Origin: an uncultured Collinsella sp.
GTDB lineage: Bacteria > Actinomycetota > Coriobacteriia > Coriobacteriales > Coriobacteriaceae
Direction of reading: 5' to 3'
Assembly: GCA_902491345.1 (NCBI GenBank)
Contig: CABUHI010000010.1
Location: 1-64,000 of the forward strand
DNA length: 64,000 bases
A program made the position numbers and the translations under genes. Below are positions 17,030-26,204 of the stretch, in pieces. Positions within the stretch are counted from its first letter, which is position 1, and the number at the start of each line of letters is the position of its first letter. The notes under the pieces were generated by a model. The model did no database searches, was not told the origin of the DNA, and saw only the letters and a list, made by a program, of their open reading frames with translations.

Positions 17030-19329
17030 GTGCGACCGAGCGCGAACATGTGATGCCTCCGCGACCCCTGATGCCGTGGACGATGGCCCTTTGTGCCGGC
17101 ATGTGCATGAGCTGCGCCTTGGTGCTCAACGTGACCGCTGATGCGCTGCTGAGGGAGCAGGCGCCGGCAGTCGGGCCGCTATGGGCCATTCCCGTTGCGG
17201 CGGCGGTATTCGTTTTGCTGGCTCAATCTTGTGCGCGGCTTGCCCCTTGGAAGCGGTGGCTGTATGCCGCGTCCGTCGGTCTCGTGGCGGGAGCGGTCGT
17301 CTCGGCGTGGTGGGCTGTGGGCACGCTAGGCGCCTCGAAGGCGCTCGACGGTCGAGCGGCAAGCAGCCTCGAGTTTGTCGTGCAGGGTGATCCATCCATA
17401 AACGACGACGTGTATTCCTATACCTGCGAGGCACGCGCGGACGGTAAGAACTTGGCAACGGTTCGCCTATCGTGTGACCGCGAGCTCAAGGTCGGGGCGC
17501 ACGTGCGTGTTATCGGTCGCGTTTCACGTTTTGAGAACGATGCATATGGACGATCGCGCGTGCTCCGAGGCGAGGTGCGCAAGGTTCAAGCCGTTCGGAT
17601 TGTGCCGGTCGATGAGGGCTCTCCGGGCCCGCTGCTTCGGCTGCGAAATGGGCTGCTAACGTCCATCGCGCCTGCGACCGACCCGGCGCGTGCGCTCATA
17701 GCTGGTGTCGTTTGCGGTCGTTCGGCCGAGCTGCGCGCCCAGCCGGCGGGCGACTGGTTTTCGTTGACGGGAACGGCGCATCTTCTCGCCGTCTCGGGCA
17801 GCCATTTGGCTATCGTGGGGTTTGTAATCGAGGGTGTATTGCAAAAGACTCGGTGCTCACATGGTCTTCAGCGGGCGATATTGGCGATAACGCTTGTTGG
17901 CTACGCTGCCTTTACGGGCGCGTCTCCCTCGGCCGTGCGCGCGTGCTGCATGGTGTTCGCGACGCTTGTCGTAAACGGCGCGGGGCGTCGCCGGCACGGC
18001 GCATCGGCACTCTTCGTAACCATGTCCATCTTTGTGCTACTGCGGCCGACGGTGCTGTTCGAGATGGGCTTTCAGCTTTCATGTGCCAGCGTCTTAGCCA
18101 TTCTGTGCTTTTGCCCCTATGCGACCTACGCTTTGGGTGAACTGGGTGTGCCATCGGGCGTTGCCAGCATGCTTTCCGTCACGCTGTGCTCGCAACTGGC
18201 GACACTTCCCATTACCATTCCTGCATTCGGTACGTTCTCGCTCATTGCTCCGTTGGCAAATGCGGTCATCGGTCCGGTGGTGAGCGTACTGCTTGCTTTG
18301 TCCATCGTGCTGGTTCCCTTTTCGCTCGTGGGACCGTTGCGGACTTGGGCGCTCGTTGTGCCCATGATTGCCGCCCGTTGCGCGCTGTTTTTCGAGCAGC
18401 TGTTTGCCGCCGTGCCGGGTGCATCCGTGAGCGTGCCGCCCGATAGCATGTGGATTTACCTAGTGCCGTGTTTGCTGGCGGTTCTGCTTGTCCGGTGGCC
18501 GCGTCCCCGTGCACGTCCTATGGCGGTGGGGCTTGCATGCCTGGTGCTCTTGGCTGCGATTCCGTACGTCTACTGGGATCGATTCGCTCCGCCTTCGGTG
18601 ACGGTGCTCGATGTGGGCCAGGCCGATGCGATTCTTATCCGCCAGGGCGGCGCAGTAGCACTCGTCGACTGCGGGCTCGACGAGCGCGTGGTGGCGGCGT
18701 TGGCCCGCAATAACGTGCACCATATCGATGCCGTCTTTGTGACGCATTGGGATGAGGACCACTGGGGTGGTCTGCCTGCCGTGCTCGAACAGTTTTCGGT
18801 CGGAACGATTGCCGTGGCGGCTGATGCGCTGGAGGATGCTCCTGCCGAGGTGTTGAACCGACCTGGCGTGGAGTATCGGCAGGTGCGCCGTGGGGATACA
18901 GTCGACATCGGCTCATTTTGCGCCCGCGTGATGTGGCCATTCGAGTCCGTGGATGGCGAGGGAAATGAGGACTCGCTTGTCCTGCTGCTCTCTTATATTC
19001 AGGAAGGCAAGGGCCTGCGTATGCTCCTCACCGGCGATGCCGAGCTCGACCAAGAACGGGAATTCGTGCAGGAGGTGGGGGATATCGATGTCCTTAAACT
19101 TGGGCATCACGGCTCTAAGGTTTCAGTCGATGGTGAGTTGCTGGACGTCCTGAAGCCCGAGCTTTCCCTCGCGAGCGCGGGCGAGGGGAATCGATACGGC
19201 CATCCGTCCGACGCCTGCATCGATGCCGTTAAGGAAGCGGGCGGCGTGTTCGCGTGCACTATCGAACACGGCGACATTACCGTCACGCCGACTGCGAATG
19301 GCTTTGCGATGCGATGCCAGCGACCGTGA
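17026..19329 (+). CDS. comEC: ComEC/Rec2 DNA-uptake channel with metallo-beta-lactamase domain
   Basis: A 767-aa polytopic membrane protein. In order it has N-terminal membrane helices and a DUF4131-type OB region, the Competence domain with many hydrophobic helices (about 215-490, including HLLAVSGSHLAIVGF), and a C-terminal metallo-beta-lactamase-like domain (from about 520) with DVGQADAILI and THWDEDHWGG metal ligands plus LGHHGS. It forms the channel that brings single-stranded DNA into the cytoplasm. The start ATG 17026 overlaps the comEA stop (ATGA). An ATG at 17050 is an alternative. Confidence 0.92.
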   Translation: MSATEREHVMPPRPLMPWTMALCAGMCMSCALVLNVTADALLREQAPAVGPLWAIPVAAAVFVLLAQSCARLAPWKRWLYAASVGLVAGAVVSAWWAVGTLGASKALDGRAASSLEFVVQGDPSINDDVYSYTCEARADGKNLATVRLSCDRELKVGAHVRVIGRVSRFENDAYGRSRVLRGEVRKVQAVRIVPVDEGSPGPLLRLRNGLLTSIAPATDPARALIAGVVCGRSAELRAQPAGDWFSLTGTAHLLAVSGSHLAIVGFVIEGVLQKTRCSHGLQRAILAITLVGYAAFTGASPSAVRACCMVFATLVVNGAGRRRHGASALFVTMSIFVLLRPTVLFEMGFQLSCASVLAILCFCPYATYALGELGVPSGVASMLSVTLCSQLATLPITIPAFGTFSLIAPLANAVIGPVVSVLLALSIVLVPFSLVGPLRTWALVVPMIAARCALFFEQLFAAVPGASVSVPPDSMWIYLVPCLLAVLLVRWPRPRARPMAVGLACLVLLAAIPYVYWDRFAPPSVTVLDVGQADAILIRQGGAVALVDCGLDERVVAALARNNVHHIDAVFVTHWDEDHWGGLPAVLEQFSVGTIAVAADALEDAPAEVLNRPGVEYRQVRRGDTVDIGSFCARVMWPFESVDGEGNEDSLVLLLSYIQEGKGLRMLLTGDAELDQEREFVQEVGDIDVLKLGHHGSKVSVDGELLDVLKPELSLASAGEGNRYGHPSDACIDAVKEAGGVFACTIEHGDITVTPTANGFAMRCQRP

Positions 19330-19407
19330 CGACGTCGTTGGCGTGTGGTGGGCCCCTGGGCTAGAATGGCACGGAGCGAATACGAAGGCCTGCGGGAGGG
19401 GAGCGCA

Positions 19408-20370
19408 ATGTCCGAAACCGGTCTGCTGCCGGCATATCTGATCGTCGGTACCGACGGAGTCAAGCGCGATCACGCCGTCTCGCGTATGAAAGCGCGTCTG
19501 GAAAAGTCGGGTATGGTCGAGTTCAACCTCGACGAGCGCGACATGACCAAGGACCCCGATATCGAGTCGATTATCGGATCGCTTAACACCTTTCCGATGG
19601 GCAGCGAGTTTCGCCTGGTAATCCTTGATGGCTGCTCAAAGCTCGCCAAGGCGGTCTCGGAGCCGCTCGTCGAGTATCTGGCGAGTCCCAGCCCCACAAC
19701 GGTCTGCCTCATCATCGCCGACTCGCTTGCCAAGAACACGCGCCTGTATAAGGCGATCGCCAAGATCGACAAGAAGGCCGTGATCGATTGCTCCGGCACC
19801 AAGCGCTGGGAGCTTCCGCGCCGCGTACAGCAGATGGCGACGCAGCACGGCAAGTCGATCTCGACGGCGGCCGCTGAGGAACTCGTCTCGCGTTCGGGTG
19901 AAAACACTCGCATGCTCGATAACGACTTGGCTAAGCTTGCCCAGATGGTCGAGGCGCCCCAGATTGAGCTTGCCGACGTTGAGCGCTGGATTGTACGTAC
20001 GGCCGAGGTTCAACCCTGGGACTTTCTCAATGCGGTCTCGGCCCGTGACATGCGACGCTCGCTCGAGCTTTTCAATCTATTGCCCGCCAAGAGCTACGTG
20101 TGGACTTACACGTTGCTGTGCGGCCGCATCCGCGAGCTTATCGTCGCCAAGGCGCTCGATGCGCGCGGACAGGGTCGTGAGCTGGCCGCAACGCTCAAGC
20201 TCCAGTCCTGGCAGGTCAAGAATCACCTGACCTGGGCACGTCGCTTTTCGATGGCAGAGCTCGTCGCAGCGCTCGAGGGTGCCGTTGATGTGGAGCTCGC
20301 GCTCAAGGGTTCGGCCGATTCTGAGACCGCGCTTTTGCTCTGGATTACGAACATCTTGAGAAAATCGTGA
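19408..20370 (+). CDS. holA: DNA polymerase III delta subunit
   Basis: A 320-aa clamp-loader subunit that opens the beta sliding clamp. It commonly follows comEC in Gram-positives, as here. N-terminal AYLIVGTDGVKRDHAV and the mid-region VVEY-type motifs fit the family (HolA, DNA_pol3_delta), including the conserved ELDNDLAKL-like stretch MLDNDLAKLAQM. The start at ATG 19408 has GGGAGGGGAG 5-6 bases upstream; an in-frame reading beginning 63 bases earlier is rejected. Confidence 0.9.
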   Translation: MSETGLLPAYLIVGTDGVKRDHAVSRMKARLEKSGMVEFNLDERDMTKDPDIESIIGSLNTFPMGSEFRLVILDGCSKLAKAVSEPLVEYLASPSPTTVCLIIADSLAKNTRLYKAIAKIDKKAVIDCSGTKRWELPRRVQQMATQHGKSISTAAAEELVSRSGENTRMLDNDLAKLAQMVEAPQIELADVERWIVRTAEVQPWDFLNAVSARDMRRSLELFNLLPAKSYVWTYTLLCGRIRELIVAKALDARGQGRELAATLKLQSWQVKNHLTWARRFSMAELVAALEGAVDVELALKGSADSETALLLWITNILRKS

Positions 20371-20419
20371 TGATACCTGCCTATTTGACAAATTCGTTCT
20401 ATCCCTTTGAGGGGGAGCG

Positions 20420-20428
20420 TGCTATAGT
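20420..20428 (+). promoter_or_regulatory. Extended -10 promoter for rpsT
   Basis: TGCTATAGT fits an extended -10 (TGn plus TATAGT). It is about 76 bases upstream of the rpsT start. A TTGACA at 20385-20390 is too far away (32 bases) to be its -35. Confidence 0.5.
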
Positions 20429-20503
20429 AGGCGCTTGCATGACCTCACCGTGTCTCAGAGGTGTCATACATTTTTTGCAAGGAACTCGAAAGGAACTCCA
20501 GAA

Positions 20504-20770
20504 GTGGCAAACATCAAGTCTCAGAAGAAGCGTATCCGCACCAATGAGGCAGCTCGCATGCGTAACAAGGCTGTCAAGTCCGAGCTCAAGACGCTGACCA
20601 AGCACGTCCAGTCCGCCGTCGCCGAGGGCGACGCCGAGAAGGCCCAGGCTGCCCTCAAGACCGTCACCAAGCGTCTCGACATGGCTGCCGCCAAGCATGT
20701 TATCCACAAGAACCAGGCTTCCAACCGCAAGTCCGGTCTTGCCAAGCTCGTGAACAGCATCAACGCCTAA
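20504..20770 (+). CDS. rpsT: 30S ribosomal protein S20
   Basis: An 88-aa basic, helical small-subunit protein that binds 16S rRNA early in assembly. ANIKSQKKRIRTNEAARMRN at the N terminus and KNQASNRKSGLAKLVN at the C terminus are typical. It starts with GTG 20504 after AAAGGAACTCC; longer readings upstream run into the leader. It is a monocistronic gene with its own promoter and strong terminator, and it is next to holA as in many bacteria. Confidence 0.96.
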   Translation: MANIKSQKKRIRTNEAARMRNKAVKSELKTLTKHVQSAVAEGDAEKAQAALKTVTKRLDMAAAKHVIHKNQASNRKSGLAKLVNSINA

Positions 20771-20805
20771 GTTGTAAATTTCACACCACACAGATTACGC
20801 GCATA

Positions 20806-20841
20806 AATGGAGCCTGTTTTATGGAACAGGCTCCATTTTTT
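20806..20841 (+). terminator. Terminator of rpsT
   Basis: A 13-bp perfect stem (20806-20818 with 20825-20837) with a 6-base loop, followed by TTTT. Confidence 0.9.
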
Positions 20842-20866
20842 GTACCGCTCGGGTAAGATAGTCCGC

Positions 20867-22678
20867 ATGAATACTTCAATTGACATTTCCCACATCCGCA
20901 ACTTCTCAATCGTTGCGCACATCGACCATGGCAAGTCCACGATCAGCGACCGCATCCTCGAGCTCACCCATACCGTCGACGAACGCGACATGGAGTCGCA
21001 GCTGCTCGACACCATGGATATCGAGCGCGAGCGCGGCATCACGATCAAGTCCAATGCCGTTCGCGTGTCCTATGACGCCGACGATGGCGAGACGTATCAG
21101 TTCAATCTGATCGATACGCCGGGCCACGTGGACTTTACCTATGAGGTCTCGCGCTCGCTGGCAGCCTGTGAGGGCGCGGTGCTCGTTGTCGACGCCACGC
21201 AGGGCGTCGAGGCGCAGACCGTCTCCAACGCGACGCTTGCCATGAACGCCAATCTGGACATTGTGCCGGCCATCAACAAGATCGACCTGCCCTCGGCCCA
21301 TCCCGATGAGGTTAAGACCGAGATCGAGGATGACCTGGCGATTCCTGCCGATGATGCCGTGTGTGTCTCGGGCAAGACCGGCGAGGGCATTCACGATCTG
21401 CTGGAGTCCATTGTCTTTTTGATCTCTCCGCCCAAGGGCGATGCGAACGCGCCGCTCAAGGCACTCATCCTGGATTCGTACTTCGACGAGTATCGTGGCG
21501 TCGTCGCCACGGTGCGCATCTTTGACGGCTCCATCAAAAAGGGTGATACCCTGCGCATGATGCAGGCAAAGGGCGACTTTTTGGTCGATGGCGTGGGCGT
21601 CAAGCGTCCCGCCGAGACTCCGGTCGATGCGCTGACGGTCGGCGAGGTCGGATACGTGGTCACGGGCCTGAAGGATCCCGAGGCCGTTCGCGTGGGCGAT
21701 ACCCTCACGTGGGCGTCGAATCCCTGCCCCGAGCCGCTTCCCGGTTACCGCGAGGCCAAGCCCATGGTCTATACGGGCCTGTTCCCGATCGATAACAAGG
21801 ACTACGAGAACCTGCGCGACGCGCTCGATAAGCTGCACGTCAACGACCCCTCGTTGGTGTGGGAGCCCGAGACCTCGGTGGCGCTCGGCTTTGGCTTCCG
21901 CGTTGGCTTCCTGGGCCTGCTGCACATGGAAGTCGTCAAGGAACGTCTGGAGCGCGAGTTCAACTTGGACCTCATTGCCACGAGTCCCTCGGTCGACTAT
22001 CACGTCTACAAGACTGACGGCGAAATGATCGATGTCCGCAGCCCGCAGGACCTTCCCGAGGCCACGCGCATCGAGCGTATCGAGGAACCCTACCTCAAGG
22101 CAAAGATCATCTGCCCGCCTGAGTACACGGGCGCCGTCATGCAGCTCGCCATCGATCACCGCGGCGTCACGACCGACATGATCCACCTGACGAGCAAATC
22201 GGTTGAGATGCGCTTCGATATGCCGCTTGCCGAGCTCATTTTGGACTTTTTTGACCAGCTCAAGAGCCGCACCAAGGGTTACGCCTCGCTCGACTACGAG
22301 TTCAACGAATATCGCCCCTCCGAGCTCGTCAAGCTCGACATCCTGCTTTCGGGCGACGAGGTGGACGCGCTGTCGTTTATCGTGCACAAGGATAAGGCTT
22401 ATGGCCTGGCCCGCGGTCTGTGCGACAAGCTCAAGGAAATCATTCCGCGCCAGCTGTTCGAGGTGCCTATCCAGGGCGCCATCGGCAACAAGATCATTGC
22501 CCGCTCTACCGTCAAAGCGCGCCGCAAGGACGTGCTGGCCAAGTGTTATGGCGGCGATATCTCGCGAAAGCGCAAGCTGCTCGAGAAGCAGAAAGAGGGC
22601 AAAAAGCGCATGAAGGCCATCGGCTCGGTCGAGGTTCCGCAGGAGGCCTTTATGGCGATTCTCAAGGTGGACGAGTAG
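20867..22678 (+). CDS. lepA: Elongation factor 4 (LepA)
   Basis: A 603-aa translational GTPase associated with stalled or back-translocating ribosomes. G1 AHIDHGKST is at residues 17-25, G3 DTPGHVDF near 85, and NKID near 137. The LepA-specific C-terminal domain is present (RSTVKARRKDVLAKCYGGDISRKRKLLEKQKEGKKRMK, read as separate conserved blocks). The start ATG 20867 (MNTSIDISHIRNFSIVAHIDHG) matches family N termini; an in-frame reading beginning within the rpsT terminator is rejected. Five genes from lepA to mtaB follow closely on this strand. Confidence 0.96.
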   Translation: MNTSIDISHIRNFSIVAHIDHGKSTISDRILELTHTVDERDMESQLLDTMDIERERGITIKSNAVRVSYDADDGETYQFNLIDTPGHVDFTYEVSRSLAACEGAVLVVDATQGVEAQTVSNATLAMNANLDIVPAINKIDLPSAHPDEVKTEIEDDLAIPADDAVCVSGKTGEGIHDLLESIVFLISPPKGDANAPLKALILDSYFDEYRGVVATVRIFDGSIKKGDTLRMMQAKGDFLVDGVGVKRPAETPVDALTVGEVGYVVTGLKDPEAVRVGDTLTWASNPCPEPLPGYREAKPMVYTGLFPIDNKDYENLRDALDKLHVNDPSLVWEPETSVALGFGFRVGFLGLLHMEVVKERLEREFNLDLIATSPSVDYHVYKTDGEMIDVRSPQDLPEATRIERIEEPYLKAKIICPPEYTGAVMQLAIDHRGVTTDMIHLTSKSVEMRFDMPLAELILDFFDQLKSRTKGYASLDYEFNEYRPSELVKLDILLSGDEVDALSFIVHKDKAYGLARGLCDKLKEIIPRQLFEVPIQGAIGNKIIARSTVKARRKDVLAKCYGGDISRKRKLLEKQKEGKKRMKAIGSVEVPQEAFMAILKVDE

Positions 22679-22682
22679 GTCC

Positions 22683-23726
22683 ATGGCACTTTCTGAATAC
22701 AGCAAGCGGTTGCTTGGCGCCTATGCCGAGCAGCCGTTCCTTATGGCTCCCATGGCGGGCGTGACCGATCCCGCCTATCGCATCATGTGCCGCCGTCGCG
22801 GTGCCCATCTTGCCTATAGCGAGATGGTGAGCGTGGCGGGCCTTGCCTATGCCAGCAATAAGACGTGGCGCCTGGTACTGCCGGCCGATGAGGAGCAGCA
22901 GATCTGCGTGCAGCTCTTTGGCTCCAAGCCCGATCAGTTTGCGAGCGCTGTTGCTGCCGTCGAGGAGCGTGTGGGCGATCGCCTGTCGCTGATCGATATC
23001 AACATGGCCTGCCCGGCTCGCAAGGTCGTTACTAAGGGCGAGGGCTCGGCGCTTATGCGCACTCCCGATCTGGCCGAGCAGATCGTCGAGGCGGCGGTGG
23101 GCGCGGCGCATGTGCCCGTGACCGTAAAAATCCGTAAGGGCTTTTACGCCGAAGACCGCAACGCCGCGACGTTTGCCCAGATGCTTGAGGGAGCAGGGGC
23201 CGCCGCGGTGGCGGTACATGGTCGCTGCGCCACGCAGCTCTATACGGGCCAGGCCGATTGGTCGGTCGTCGATGAGGTGGCCGACGCCGTCGAGATTCCC
23301 GTTATCGGTTCGGGCGATGTGTTCTCGGCAGAGGACGCTGCTGAGCATCTGCAAAGCTCGGGTGCCAGCGCGGTGTTTATCGCGCGCGGCATCTACGGCA
23401 ATCCATGGGTGTTCGGCGATGCCCGAGCCCTTGCACTCGATGGCACGCCGGTTCCTTCTCGCTCCTCGGTTGAGCGCCTGGATGCCCTGCGCGAGCACCT
23501 GACGCTCACGCACGAGCTGTTGCCGCTCATGTCGCGTGCCCGCACGTACGCAAGCTGGTATCTAAAGGGCATGCCCCATGCTGCCGCCTGGCGCGCTCAG
23601 GTGGTGCGTTGCTCCACATACGAGGAGTTCATGGCACTGGTCGATGATATCGAGCACGATGTGGTGGCCTGTGAGGCCGCACTTGCCGCCGGCGAGTCGG
23701 TGCCCGCTCATCCGTTGGAGGCCTAA
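22683..23726 (+). CDS. dusB: tRNA-dihydrouridine synthase (DusB/NifR3 family)
   Basis: A 347-aa FMN TIM-barrel enzyme that reduces specific uridines in tRNA D-loops. The N-terminal PFLMAPMAGVTDPAYR, INMACPARKV with the catalytic Cys (about 105), KIRKGF and HGRCATQLYTGQADW are diagnostic, and the phosphate site is IPVIGSGDVFS. The start codon lies 4 bases after the lepA stop. Confidence 0.94.
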   Translation: MALSEYSKRLLGAYAEQPFLMAPMAGVTDPAYRIMCRRRGAHLAYSEMVSVAGLAYASNKTWRLVLPADEEQQICVQLFGSKPDQFASAVAAVEERVGDRLSLIDINMACPARKVVTKGEGSALMRTPDLAEQIVEAAVGAAHVPVTVKIRKGFYAEDRNAATFAQMLEGAGAAAVAVHGRCATQLYTGQADWSVVDEVADAVEIPVIGSGDVFSAEDAAEHLQSSGASAVFIARGIYGNPWVFGDARALALDGTPVPSRSSVERLDALREHLTLTHELLPLMSRARTYASWYLKGMPHAAAWRAQVVRCSTYEEFMALVDDIEHDVVACEAALAAGESVPAHPLEA

Positions 23727-23728
23727 CG

Positions 23729-24961
23729 GTGGCCGTTACCGCGCTGTACGTGCATGTGCCGTTTTGCGCCCAAAAATGCCGGTACTGTGACTTTGACTCA
23801 CGCAGTTTTGCTCCGTGCAACATGAGCGTTGCGCTCGATACCTATTTTGAGCAGTTGTATGCGCGCCTCGATGCTTTTGGCGACGCAGGCGCGCTTGCAC
23901 AGATCCGCACCGTCTATGTTGGCGGCGGCACGCCGTCGCTGGCGGGGGAGCGTTTGGTAGAATTTGCCCGGCGTATCTCTGCGTGGTGCAAGCCTGTTGA
24001 GTTTACCTGCGAGGCCAATCCCGAATCGCTGACCGCAGAGCTTGCCACTGCGCTTGCCGGGGTGGGTGTCACGCGCGTCTCTCTGGGCGTGCAAACGCTC
24101 GATAACGCCGAACTTACCGCCATCGGCCGCATTCACGATGCCGATCGGGCGCTCGCTGCCATCACGACGGTCAAGGACGCTGGGCTTGTCGTGTCGTGCG
24201 ACCTGATGTGCGGCCTTCCCGGGCAGACCGACCTAAGCTGGCAGCGCACACTCGATGGCGTGTTGGCGGCGGCGCCGCATCATGTGTCGGTGTACCCGCT
24301 CACGCTCGAGGAGGGCACGCCGCTCTATCGCATGGCGTGTCGCGACGAGTCGCTCGAGCCCGACGAGGATTTTCAGGCTGCATGCATGGATGCGGCGCGT
24401 GAGCGCCTGAGTGCGGCCGGCTATCACCCGTATGAGGTGGCAAGCTACGCGCTCGACGGCCATGAGTGCGCCCACAACATTGCCTATTGGACCGGACAGG
24501 GCTATCTGGGTTTGGGCCGCTCTGCCGCCGGTATGCTCGACGCCGAGGATTTCGATCGCTTGGCCGGGCTGTTTCCCGACGTGCTTGCTCGCGGCGATGC
24601 GTATCGCGTGCGCTTGGTGCAACGCGACGATGCCGCGACGACGTTTGATGCCGAGTATCTGTCGCAGCGCGAGGCGGCGGCCGAGGATTTGATGCTTGCC
24701 TGTCGCATGACGCGTGGCATTGGGCCCGATCTGTTGGTTCGCTCGGCAAGCGTGATCGCTGCAGATGAGTTGGCGGCGGCCTGCGACCGTGCGGTCGAGT
24801 TGGGCCTTGCCACCTGGGTGCCCGATCATATTGAAGGACATGCGGGGCGCGTCAGCTCGAAAGACGTTATCGCAGGTCGCGTCCGTGCTCGTTTAGCGCC
24901 CACTCACTTGGGCTGGCTCGATGGAAATGTGCTGTTCGAGCTGTTTTGGGGTCTAGCCTAG
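23729..24961 (+). CDS. hemW: Radical SAM heme chaperone HemW (coproporphyrinogen oxidase-like)
   Basis: A 410-aa radical SAM protein. The [4Fe-4S] ligands are C13, C17 and C20 (CAQKCRYC), followed by GGGTPSL and EANPE. HemW binds heme and delivers it to target proteins; it lacks the extra Cys of true oxygen-independent coproporphyrinogen oxidase HemN after the cluster motif. HemN activity cannot be fully excluded from sequence. GTG start two bases after the dusB stop. In many genomes hemW precedes the hrcA/dnaJ heat-shock genes; here two J-domain genes follow. Confidence 0.87.
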   Translation: MAVTALYVHVPFCAQKCRYCDFDSRSFAPCNMSVALDTYFEQLYARLDAFGDAGALAQIRTVYVGGGTPSLAGERLVEFARRISAWCKPVEFTCEANPESLTAELATALAGVGVTRVSLGVQTLDNAELTAIGRIHDADRALAAITTVKDAGLVVSCDLMCGLPGQTDLSWQRTLDGVLAAAPHHVSVYPLTLEEGTPLYRMACRDESLEPDEDFQAACMDAARERLSAAGYHPYEVASYALDGHECAHNIAYWTGQGYLGLGRSAAGMLDAEDFDRLAGLFPDVLARGDAYRVRLVQRDDAATTFDAEYLSQREAAAEDLMLACRMTRGIGPDLLVRSASVIAADELAAACDRAVELGLATWVPDHIEGHAGRVSSKDVIAGRVRARLAPTHLGWLDGNVLFELFWGLA

Positions 24962-25019
24962 GCCGCTCGGGTAGAATTACCGCAATATATACGCTGCTGT
25001 GAGCAGGAGGTTGCCGCGC

Positions 25020-26123
25020 ATGGCGACGATGAACGAAAAAGATTACTACGAGATTTTGGGTGTCTCCAAGGACGCCACCTCGCGTGATATACAGAAAGCC
25101 TTCCAGCAAAAGGCCCGCAAGCTCCATCCGGACGTCAACAAAGAACCGGATGCCGAGGAAAAGTTCAAAGAGGTTTCCGAGGCCTATGCTGTGCTTTCGG
25201 ACGAGCAGAAGCGTGCGCGCTACGACGCCATGCGCTCGGGCAATCCCTTTGCCGGCGCTCCCACGGCTTCGCCCTATGGCGGCGGTTACGCCGGCAGCGC
25301 GGGCTACGGCAATCCCTTTGAGGGCGGCTTTCCCTTTGGTGGCGCCTGGGGTCAGCCGCGTCGCGGGCAGGCTGCCTATAATCCCGAGAACGGCGCCAAC
25401 GTGGTCGTCGATATTAAGCTCGACGCCAAGGAGGCCAAGGGCGGTGCCCGCAAGACCGTCCGCTATACGCGCTTCGATACCTGTGGTCACTGCGGCGGTT
25501 CGGGCTCTGTTTCGTCCGAGCATGCACATACCTGTCCGAGCTGCGGCGGTCGCGGCCACATCGATGTCGACCTGTCCTTTCTGTTTGGTGCCGGCACGTT
25601 CCAGTCTGTCTGCCCTGAGTGCGGTGGCTCCGGTAAGGTCGTCGCCGACCCCTGTCCCGATTGCGGCGGCAGCGGGCGAACCCGTGTGACCTCCGAGCAG
25701 ACGATTGAGTTTCCCGCCGGCACGCACGATGGCGACGAGGTCCGTATTGGCGGCATGGGTCACGCCGGCACCAACGGCGCCTCTGGCGGCGATCTGGTCG
25801 GTCGGGCCCATGTTGAGGCCGAGCGCCTGGAAGGCAAGGCCCGTACCGGTTTTTACCTGATGGGCATCGTGGCGCCGTTTTTGGTGCTATCGGCCATCTC
25901 GGGCGTGTTCTCGGCCTTTGCCGTGATGTGCTTTATTCCGTTTGCCATGGGCCTGTTCATGGTGCTCTCGGACGGCGTGCTGCACCGCAGCCTGCTGTGG
26001 TGGAAGCGCGGCGCGATGCAGTTTGCCAACGGTTTTGCCAACGGATTTATGTTTGCGCTCGTGTCGGTTTGGTTTGCGAGCTGCTCGCAACGTGCCATGC
26101 TTTCGCCCTACGCAATGCAATAA
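25020..26123 (+). CDS. Membrane-anchored J-domain protein with DnaJ zinc finger
   Basis: A 367-aa protein. The start ATG 25020 has AGGAGG 9 bases upstream. The N terminus is a canonical J domain with HPD at 36-38, then a Gly/Phe-rich linker. Four CxxCxGxG repeats follow (about 157-220) within a DnaJ-type C-terminal domain I. Instead of domain II and the dimerisation helix, the last 90 residues contain about three hydrophobic segments (roughly 278-298, 300-322, 340-358). It would recruit DnaK to the membrane. It directly precedes the normal dnaJ, so it looks like a specialised duplicate. The frame is intact, and the hydrophobic end is not an obvious frameshift product. Confidence 0.85.
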   Translation: MATMNEKDYYEILGVSKDATSRDIQKAFQQKARKLHPDVNKEPDAEEKFKEVSEAYAVLSDEQKRARYDAMRSGNPFAGAPTASPYGGGYAGSAGYGNPFEGGFPFGGAWGQPRRGQAAYNPENGANVVVDIKLDAKEAKGGARKTVRYTRFDTCGHCGGSGSVSSEHAHTCPSCGGRGHIDVDLSFLFGAGTFQSVCPECGGSGKVVADPCPDCGGSGRTRVTSEQTIEFPAGTHDGDEVRIGGMGHAGTNGASGGDLVGRAHVEAERLEGKARTGFYLMGIVAPFLVLSAISGVFSAFAVMCFIPFAMGLFMVLSDGVLHRSLLWWKRGAMQFANGFANGFMFALVSVWFASCSQRAMLSPYAMQ

Positions 26124-26204
26124 CATCAAACCCTCTGTTTGCGGCCGGCCCAGCTTGGGTATAGGACGCACTGTGACAATAATGAAAGTCGGAAGGATTC
26201 GGTC

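Noticed and set aside
20385..20428. TTGACA (20385-20390) and TATAGT (20423-20428) as one rpsT promoter
   Set aside because: The spacing is 32 bases, incompatible with a -35/-10 pair. The TATAGT is better explained as an extended -10.
25840..26123. The hydrophobic end of the first J-domain protein as a frameshift or fusion artefact
   Set aside because: The hydrophobic segments have the same codon style as the rest of the gene, end at a normal stop before the next gene's leader, and no DnaJ domain II was noticed in the other frames.
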